A DNA stretch of 12,011 bases. Origin: UBA12151 sp964600645. Lineage in GTDB: Bacteria > Patescibacteriota > Minisyncoccia > Moranbacterales > UBA9337. The stretch covers positions 1-12,011 of the forward strand of contig CAZRJL010000030.1 in NCBI GenBank assembly GCA_964600645.1, in the 5' to 3' direction. The translations under genes were made by a program, and so were the position numbers. This document shows, in pieces, positions 7,658-12,011 of this stretch (its first letter is position 1; each line of letters opens with the position of its first letter). The notes below the pieces were generated by a model. The model did not search any database and was not told the DNA's origin. It was given only the letters and a program-made list of their open reading frames with translations.

Positions 7658-8626
7658 TCACTTGAGACTTATACTGTATACTTCGTTCGTACCTCTTTTG
7701 CCGATGTTCATTCTGTAACTATTTGCGTCGATCGGCACCTCATAAATCATAAATCCCGCCTGTGGAATACTCGGCTGCAATTCACGCATCTCCAAATAAT
7801 TATCGATACTGCCTATCGTGTCATCCCATGGATCGAATTTTCTGTCATGATCATCGGTCAATCTTATCCCGTCGCTGTCAAAATCAAATCCTTCCTTCGT
7901 ATTATTGGTTACTGTAATATTTATCACTATAAACTTTGAACCTTCGCTTGCCGTTTTCGCGCTGCCATAGCTGCTTTTTACCGATGGCTTTTCATCTGCC
8001 GAATTTATTTTGAATTTCATCGTCGCCAATTCTATTTCATCTCCTATGTTTTTGTCGATTATCGTTTGATTTGCTTTTTCATCATTATTTTGCGCATCGC
8101 CCTCGCTTAACGTATCGGGGCTGATTTTTTTGAAATCGTCGAAATTTATTCCGACTATTTTCCAATACCTGTCAGGAGTTTGAATCATATCCAATCGTAT
8201 GGCGTCATTATCCGAATTTTTCAAAGTAACCTTGGCGGACTTTCCTTCTTTCACCACGCTCTCTATTTTTATCTCCGCATATTTATTATCCTTGTCTTCC
8301 GAAATTTCCTCTATACCCTTATTAATTTCGGATTTCATTTTTTCTTTAAGCGCAGGAAGCATTGATTGAAGAAGGCTGTTGCCGAATTCACCGAAAGGAT
8401 TGTCCTCCTTTTTCATTTCCTCATCGAAACTTTGAGAGGCCGTATCCAAAAGATTGCCGGTCACCCGATCCACATCGACATATTTATTGAAAGTCATGCT
8501 GTCATGATTTCGAATGGCTTTTTTCAGCTGATATAACGAATATTTGGGTGTACCCGCAAAATAATAAAATCCCCCTCCAAGCACCACCGCAACAAGACAT
8601 ATTGATATGATTATTTTTTTGACCAT
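7658..8626 (-). CDS. Membrane-anchored DUF2939/DUF4352-like exported protein
   Basis: This 322-residue protein opens with MVKK and a hydrophobic helix (4-24) without a lipobox cysteine, so it is probably an N-terminal anchor with the body outside the membrane. Residues 28-62 (PKYSLYQLKKAI, then KYVDVDRVTGNLL) fit the DUF2939 pattern. After a charged middle with a beta segment (116-162), residues 190-322 form an Ig-like beta domain resembling DUF4352: IGDEIELATMKFKI, then FIVINITVTNNTKEGFDF, then RLTDDHDRKFDP. Domains of this kind are common in surface proteins of unknown function. The gene ends in TGA, unlike its neighbours, and is the first gene after the promoter at 8651-8679. The link to the chaperone genes rests on position only, with a hairpin in between. 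Confidence 0.8.
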   Translation of the reverse strand: MVKKIIISICLVAVVLGGGFYYFAGTPKYSLYQLKKAIRNHDSMTFNKYVDVDRVTGNLLDTASQSFDEEMKKEDNPFGEFGNSLLQSMLPALKEKMKSEINKGIEEISEDKDNKYAEIKIESVVKEGKSAKVTLKNSDNDAIRLDMIQTPDRYWKIVGINFDDFKKISPDTLSEGDAQNNDEKANQTIIDKNIGDEIELATMKFKINSADEKPSVKSSYGSAKTASEGSKFIVINITVTNNTKEGFDFDSDGIRLTDDHDRKFDPWDDTIGSIDNYLEMRELQPSIPQAGFMIYEVPIDANSYRMNIGKRGTNEVYSISLK

Positions 8627-8650
8627 GTTTTTTTGATAATTTTCAATTTT

Positions 8651-8679
8651 ATGATACCACCAAACGACCGTAAAGTAAA
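8651..8679 (-). promoter_or_regulatory. Sigma70-type promoter for the chaperone cluster
   Basis: On the minus strand, a -35 box TTTACT (8674-8679, 4 of 6 consensus bases) and a -10 box TATCAT (8651-8656, 5 of 6) are separated by exactly 17 nt. The predicted start near 8644 leaves a leader of about 18 nt before the ATG at 8626, with no Shine-Dalgarno sequence. No other convincing promoter was seen between here and the AAA+ gene. Confidence 0.55.
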
Positions 8680-8766
8680 GGGAAATTCAGCTTGTGTTTC
8701 GCTAAATTTTGGCCAGTGGGCAACTTTCGTGCTTCATTTGACCGAATACCTCTAACGCCACAGAAA

Positions 8767-8783
8767 TTCGCACAAATTGCGAA
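8767..8783 (-). terminator. Weak hairpin after the 73-codon ORF
   Basis: TTCGCA-ATTTG-TGCGAA forms a perfect 6-bp stem on the minus strand, just beyond the TAG stop at 8791-8793, followed by TTTCTG. The stem is short and the T tract interrupted, so termination would be inefficient. The rest of the 164-nt gap (8627-8790) holds only the promoter described separately. Confidence 0.35.
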
Positions 8784-8790
8784 ATTATCC

Positions 8791-9012
8791 CTATTCGTGA
8801 TTCAGTCTATTTTTCGGTTTAAAAGAGGCCTTGTAGCGGCTATGCACGAACATCAAATCTTCAACTACTCCCTTGAGAATATTATCATGTCTTTTCTTCC
8901 AACCTTTGGAAATTATATCTTCCCTTGCCAATTCCAAAATCGTCGCCATCTGGGCATGCAGTTCATTGTTCTGCATTTGAAATTCGAGTTGCTTTATGCG
9001 TTTATTATTCAT
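8791..9012 (-). CDS. Small hypothetical protein, 73 residues
   Basis: I do not recognise this protein. It is highly charged and mostly helical: an amphipathic N-terminal stretch (KQLEFQMQNNELHAQMATI, 8-26) looks like a short coiled coil, followed by a basic region with SKGWKKRHDN (35-44) and a Lys/Arg/Asn-rich end. There is no signal peptide or membrane segment. The ATG at 9010-9012 has no Shine-Dalgarno sequence. It begins 21 nt after a U6 tract that ends a structured region, so its expression may depend on read-through of that region; no separate promoter fits in 21 nt. It ends in TAG, the only gene here to do so. The frame is plausible, but its reality as a gene is less certain than the others. 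Confidence 0.6.
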   Translation of the reverse strand: MNNKRIKQLEFQMQNNELHAQMATILELAREDIISKGWKKRHDNILKGVVEDLMFVHSRYKASFKPKNRLNHE

Positions 9013-9033
9013 AGCTATAAACTTTTTGAATAC

Positions 9034-9194
9034 AAAAAAGGTCTCCCGTCGGCGGCACCCTTGCGAGCACCCAACACCCTTTCGAGCATTGACCCATGTG
9101 AACAGATACCGATCAGAAGACCGTTTTTGTTCACATGGGAATTTGTATATTGTGCCATGCCTACGCCCGAAAGCATAAGTTTAGGCTGTGTTGT
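9034..9194 (-). ncRNA. Unrecognised structured RNA or cis-regulatory leader with candidate pseudoknot
   Basis: Read on the minus strand from a predicted start near 9194. First comes a bulged hairpin with GCCU/AGGC and AUGC/GCGU stems around a UUUCGG loop (about 9158-9185). Next is a perfect 12-bp stem, CCCATGTGAACA (9128-9139) with TGTTCACATGGG (9093-9104), enclosing a 23-nt loop. Then come two abutting GNRA hairpins (9072-9091 and 9054-9071). Last, CCGACGGGAGACC (9040-9052) directly before U6 (9034-9039). That last segment can pair with GGTCTTCTGATCGG (9109-9122) in the loop of the 12-bp stem: 9 bp with two G-U pairs, a small internal loop, then 3 bp. The two pairings form either a pseudoknot or alternative states, one of them terminator-like. 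No SRP, tmRNA, RNase P or riboswitch core that I know is visible. It could be a leader of the 73-codon ORF or an independent RNA. Confidence 0.6.
9054..9091 (-). repeat. Tandem duplicated GNRA-tetraloop hairpins
   Basis: Two hairpins abut without spacer on the minus strand: CAATGCTC-GAAA-GGGTGTTG (9072-9091) and GGTGCTC-GCAA-GGGTGCC (9054-9071). Their cores TGCTCGAAAGGGTG and TGCTCGCAAGGGTG differ at one base, inside the loop, and both loops fit GNRA. At the stem bases two A-U pairs in one copy are replaced by two G-C pairs in the other, which preserves pairing. Loops are GNRA only on the minus strand. Confidence 0.65.
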
Positions 9195-9200
9195 AAATAT

Positions 9201-9229
9201 ATTCTATCGTCTTAAGTCATGTCAGTCAA
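9201..9229 (-). promoter_or_regulatory. Strong sigma70-type promoter upstream of the structured RNA
   Basis: On the minus strand, TTGACT (9224-9229, 5 of 6 consensus bases) and TAGAAT (9201-9206, 5 of 6) are separated by exactly 17 nt. The promoter begins 13 nt after the xseB stop codon, so it is intergenic and not constrained by coding. The predicted start is an A near 9194, which places the whole structured region at the 5' end of the transcript. Confidence 0.7.
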
Positions 9230-9242
9230 TTTTGTGCGGATT

Positions 9243-9458
9243 TTACAAATCAGATTCCGAATTGTCTTCCAACTCTTTTTTCACATCCTCAAACTCATTT
9301 TCAACTTCTTTCAATCTCTCACGACTGGCTTTTATAAGTCGTACACCTTCCTTTACTTTTTCCAATCCTTTTTCCACATCGACTTCCTGTTGGCTATCGA
9401 ACCATTCAGTTATTTCTTCTAGTTTTTTTAATGATTCCGACAGATTTGTTTTCTCCAT
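9243..9458 (-). CDS. xseB: Exodeoxyribonuclease VII small subunit
   Basis: This 71-residue, almost wholly helical acidic protein has the XseB pattern: SLKKLEEITEWFDS (9-22), then a short turn, the conserved LEKVKEGVRLIKASRERL (32-49), and a second helix ending in an acidic tail. XseB binds the long helical arm of XseA in several copies and is needed for exonuclease VII, which degrades single-stranded DNA from both ends to short oligonucleotides. The length is normal for the family (about 70-80). It follows xseA by 16 nt and should be co-transcribed. A shadow frame on the other strand covers it and is not a gene. Confidence 0.93.
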   Translation of the reverse strand: MEKTNLSESLKKLEEITEWFDSQQEVDVEKGLEKVKEGVRLIKASRERLKEVENEFEDVKKELEDNSESDL

Positions 9459-9474
9459 ATAGTTTGGTTATTTT

Positions 9475-11103
9475 TTAATTATTAAAAGTTTCTTGTGTTT
9501 CAGATTGAACACTTCCATCGCCCAACTTACTCAGTAAAATGTCACCTTTTTTAATCTGACTAATTGATCTTACCACTTTTCCATTAAGCGTAGCAATGCT
9601 ATATCCCAGCTTCAATTGGCGCTCCGGATTACTCTGATTAAGTTCCTTTTCAAAATTATGCAGTTCCTTATTTGTCCTGCTCAAGCTATCCCTAAACCTA
9701 ACTGCCAACAATTCTCCTAATTTTTTAATCTTGTATTTTTCGTGGCGGATGGTATGGCTTATGTTTATAATACTATTTTTAATATTTTTCCGATATTGTT
9801 CAAATTTTTGAAATATTCCTTGATAGAAATTTCCGATTTCAAAAGAAGCTTTTTCCAATCTTTCTCGGTTACTGCGCAGGACATAGCCAAAATTAGAAAC
9901 AATGTTCTTGACGGATAGCTCGTAGTCCTCAAACATTCTAAATATTTCCCGATAAAAATCTTTTATTTTTGTTGATGCACTTTCCAATTTATGCCGGCCG
10001 TCTTTCAATCCTTCTTCATATTTGGAAATTATAGTCCTCGTATGAGAATCCGTCTTGGCCAAGGCTCTTTCCCATGATTTATTTAAAACTTGAGCAACCG
10101 CAGTTGGTGTTGAAACTGCTTTATCAGCCACATAGGAAAGTAGCGGCATGTCTTTGTCGTGTCCAATTCCGCATATCACTGGCATTTTTAGATTTGCCAC
10201 TTTCCGTATCAGCATTTCATTATTAAAAGCCTGCAAGCTTTCCAGGCTTCCACCGCCACGGATAATTACCAACGCATCTATATCCTTGTCTTCAAAATAA
10301 TCAACCGCACTTACCAAATCGCTTATTGCCGCCGCTCCCTCAACCCGGGAATCCATAAAAATCACCTCGTATCCAAATTTTCCTATATTAGTACTAAAAT
10401 CACCTATCACAGCTCCATCCCTGGAGGTAATCAATCCGATCTTGTGGGGAAATTCCGGAATTGGCTTCTTCCGCTCTTCCGCAAAAAGTCCCTCCTGCTC
10501 CAATTTCTTTTTTAATTCTTCATAGGCTTTCTTAAGAGCCCCTTCGCCAACCAATTCAACTAAATTAGTCTGAAACGACAACTTACCGTATGGCTTATAA
10601 ACGTCCGGTATCCCATGAATAATAACCTCCATCCCCTCAACCAATTCAATCCCACACATCTCATAATTCCTTGCCCACATAAAACAATTCAGCAGGCTCT
10701 CGTCATTATTGTCTTTAATGGAAAAATAGGCGTGTCCATTCCTAAGATTAATACTAGAAACCTCGCCCTTAATAACCGCCCCCAATTGCGAAAGTTTAGA
10801 ATTAATAACATCAAGATAGTCACTAACTGTATAAATTTTATCTTCTTTTTGATTCTCATCTTGAATTTTGTATTCACCATCACCGGCGCATCCTTGAATT
10901 ATGGATAGAATATCTCTGCCATATTTCTCAAATTTCTTTTCCCTGATTCCTTTGACTGCCAACAAGTCCTCCTTGCAAGACGGCTTTAACCGCGCAATAT
11001 CTTCCATGACCTTATTCGGAAGCACGCGAAAAAGCTCGACGCCTGTTGTGTTGGCTACATTTCTTCGCCAAGCTTTTAGTTTTTGTAAAATTCGATTATT
11101 CAT
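9475..11103 (-). CDS. xseA: Exodeoxyribonuclease VII large subunit with N-terminal HRDC domain
   Basis: Catalytic subunit of exonuclease VII, 542 residues against about 450 usually. The excess is an N-terminal HRDC domain (about 5-72: LKAWRRNVAN, then LFRVLPNKVMEDIARLKP and GIREKKFEKYG), a helicase-associated nucleic-acid-binding fold not normally part of XseA. Then follow an OB fold (about 90-186) and the nuclease core with D235 in DGAVIGD, R282-GGGS, and H315/D318 in GIGHDKD, equivalent to residues needed in the E. coli enzyme. Next come a long helical arm (about 345-490) with an internal 43-residue repeat, and a C-terminal beta segment with LKLGYSIATLNGKVV. The ATG at 11101-11103 lies 3 nt after the helicase stop, in the same frame. 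The upstream leader has no Shine-Dalgarno sequence. HRDC may help load the nuclease on DNA or couple it to the helicase (inference). Confidence 0.92.
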   Translation of the reverse strand: MNNRILQKLKAWRRNVANTTGVELFRVLPNKVMEDIARLKPSCKEDLLAVKGIREKKFEKYGRDILSIIQGCAGDGEYKIQDENQKEDKIYTVSDYLDVINSKLSQLGAVIKGEVSSINLRNGHAYFSIKDNNDESLLNCFMWARNYEMCGIELVEGMEVIIHGIPDVYKPYGKLSFQTNLVELVGEGALKKAYEELKKKLEQEGLFAEERKKPIPEFPHKIGLITSRDGAVIGDFSTNIGKFGYEVIFMDSRVEGAAAISDLVSAVDYFEDKDIDALVIIRGGGSLESLQAFNNEMLIRKVANLKMPVICGIGHDKDMPLLSYVADKAVSTPTAVAQVLNKSWERALAKTDSHTRTIISKYEEGLKDGRHKLESASTKIKDFYREIFRMFEDYELSVKNIVSNFGYVLRSNRERLEKASFEIGNFYQGIFQKFEQYRKNIKNSIINISHTIRHEKYKIKKLGELLAVRFRDSLSRTNKELHNFEKELNQSNPERQLKLGYSIATLNGKVVRSISQIKKGDILLSKLGDGSVQSETQETFNN

Positions 11104-11106
11104 TAT

Positions 11107-11997
11107 TTATTTAGAAAAATTTTTCCAGTCCTCATAATCGTCTTTAGGCACTGCAATCCATAAGAGTTTCCTAGGTCTGGTAATAGCAACATAAATATTT
11201 CTCATTTCTTCCATATTTTCATCATCTAAATTAAACCCGTTATTTAAATTTGTTTTATAATGCCTACCCTTACCACCACTTTTTTTCAGAAACAAAAGCA
11301 CAGCATCAAAAGTTCTACCCTTTATTCCATGGATTGTTGAATACAAGGGTTTTTTTTCGTCAATTTTAGTTTTTTTGTGTTTGAAAAAAATATCATCAAA
11401 ACTTATTCCTTTAAAATTTTCTAAATCCGGCTCATCAAATTTTGCTTGCTTTAGCCAATTGCCAACATCTGTAAAAATTTTTGTAGAAGGAAGTCGAAAG
11501 TGACATGCTTTCATACTTCCTTTAAAAACAGAATTATGGCCATTTCTTTCAACATCAATAAACAATCGGAAATCCTCATCATTAAGATATTTTTTTTCTG
11601 GATGAATTGCTTTAATGCACCATTTTATTGCCCACTTACAAGCTTCTATAAAATTTCCATTGTCATAAAAATATTTAGAAAGACAAGCATCTTTACTATA
11701 TTCATTTTTGCACAATCCCCACGCGAAAGGCACTTCTCTTGCGGTTGCTTTTTGATCTCTAACAAATTTTAATAATTCAACGCCTCTCGACAAAATCACA
11801 ACATTGTCACAACGAATATCAATCCCCAACGAGAAACATCTTTTTTTAAATTCTTCAACGATATTTGAAATTTCATTAAAATCGCCAGCGTCAATATTCT
11901 CTAAATTCCAGCTTGAAATTTTTACAGGTTCATTAAAATTTTTAACTTCATTGCTATCTGCTGGATTAAACTTGTTTATTGAAAATTTTGAGGCCAA
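11107..11997 (-). CDS. C-terminal half of a UvrD/Rep-like superfamily 1 helicase, broken or partial
   Basis: The 296 residues match only the second motor domain of a UvrD-like helicase: motif V STIHGIKGRTFDAVLL (220-235) and motif VI NIYVAITRPRKLL (267-279). The ATP-binding half (Walker A, DExx box) is absent and would lie to the right of the window. The frame has no ATG near its beginning; the listed start is a TTG, and an in-frame TGA stands at 12004-12006, two codons further upstream. The beginning (ASKFSINKF) looks like the middle of a fold, just after the NYR-type motif. So the gene is either split by a frameshift or nonsense change or affected by a sequence error; a true TTG start is less likely. 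It is much richer in A/T than its neighbours (about 25% GC in two sampled 60-nt blocks). It should be co-transcribed with xseA-xseB. Confidence 0.7.
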   Translation of the reverse strand: MASKFSINKFNPADSNEVKNFNEPVKISSWNLENIDAGDFNEISNIVEEFKKRCFSLGIDIRCDNVVILSRGVELLKFVRDQKATAREVPFAWGLCKNEYSKDACLSKYFYDNGNFIEACKWAIKWCIKAIHPEKKYLNDEDFRLFIDVERNGHNSVFKGSMKACHFRLPSTKIFTDVGNWLKQAKFDEPDLENFKGISFDDIFFKHKKTKIDEKKPLYSTIHGIKGRTFDAVLLFLKKSGGKGRHYKTNLNNGFNLDDENMEEMRNIYVAITRPRKLLWIAVPKDDYEDWKNFSK

Positions 11998-12011
11998 AAA
12001 GAATCAATTTA

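Noticed and set aside
9040..9070. T-box antiterminator, because of AAGGGTGCCGCCG resembling the T-box AGGGTGGNACCGCG
   Set aside because: The T-box core is not matched, there is no stem I specifier structure, and the next gene is not an aminoacyl-tRNA synthetase or amino-acid gene.
9056..9088. CRISPR-like direct repeat (14 bp twice)
   Set aside because: Only two copies 19 bp apart, and both are explained as RNA hairpins; no cas genes are present.
8627..9242. tRNA, SRP RNA, tmRNA or RNase P RNA in the gaps
   Set aside because: No TTCRANYCC arm, SRP GGAAG core, tmRNA acceptor end or RNase P conserved P4 sequence was found on either strand.
8692..9462. A 256-codon plus-strand open frame across the intergenic region
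   Set aside because: It lies antisense to xseB, the 73-codon ORF and the structured RNA, has no recognisable domain and a poor, Cys/Phe/Ser-rich composition; it is a shadow frame.
7658..12006. Recoding of TGA as glycine (code 25), suggested by the TGA in front of the helicase fragment
   Set aside because: No other gene contains an in-frame TGA although Gly is common, and TGA gives a natural end for the DUF4352-like protein. The standard code fits.

Overview
The window looks like bacterial chromosome, with every supported gene on the minus strand, so transcription runs from right to left. It uses the standard code: nearly all genes end in TAA, with one TGA and one TAG. None of the ten visible starts has a Shine-Dalgarno sequence; the leaders are A/T-rich. 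Small compact genes, an Hsp70 accessory cluster and this start context would suit a candidate-phylum (Patescibacteria-like) genome, but that is inference from style only and the taxon is not shown by the sequence.

Right part (12011 to about 9243): the C-terminal half of a UvrD-like helicase, very A/T-rich and cut off from its N-terminal motor by a TGA codon at the window edge. It is followed after 3 nt, in the same reading frame, by exonuclease VII large subunit XseA carrying an extra N-terminal HRDC domain, then by small subunit XseB. This is a DNA repair/recombination module.

Middle (9242 to 8627): directly after xseB lies a good sigma70-type promoter (TTGACT-17-TAGAAT) reading into about 160 nt of densely pairable sequence. 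That stretch holds a 12-bp hairpin, two abutting GNRA-capped hairpins with compensatory base pairs, and a long-range helix from the loop of the 12-bp hairpin to a site immediately before a U6 tract. I read this as an unrecognised structured RNA, either a cis-acting leader or a small RNA. It precedes a 73-codon ORF of unknown function. A second promoter (TTTACT-17-TATCAT) then drives the large cluster on the left.

Left part (8626 to 1): a tightly packed cluster in transcription order. It encodes a membrane-anchored DUF2939/DUF4352-like protein, a membrane-tethered GrpE-like protein, an 837-residue divergent Hsp70 with an extra domain between its two halves, a J-like protein lacking HPD and ending in PH-like beta domains, a single-pass membrane protein with an outer coiled coil, an RDD membrane protein, and a Cdc48-type AAA+ ATPase. 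After a larger gap comes an HD-domain hydrolase that runs off the left edge. The two small membrane proteins share a cytoplasmic N-terminal motif (IDLEFLD-x-KEP-x-R-x-A-x-KP) although they are otherwise unrelated, so they probably dock to one common partner. The simplest reading is a membrane-associated chaperone machine: Hsp70 plus a GrpE-like exchange factor, a J-like adaptor and an AAA+ motor, working with membrane proteins of unknown function. This is the best candidate for an undescribed system here.
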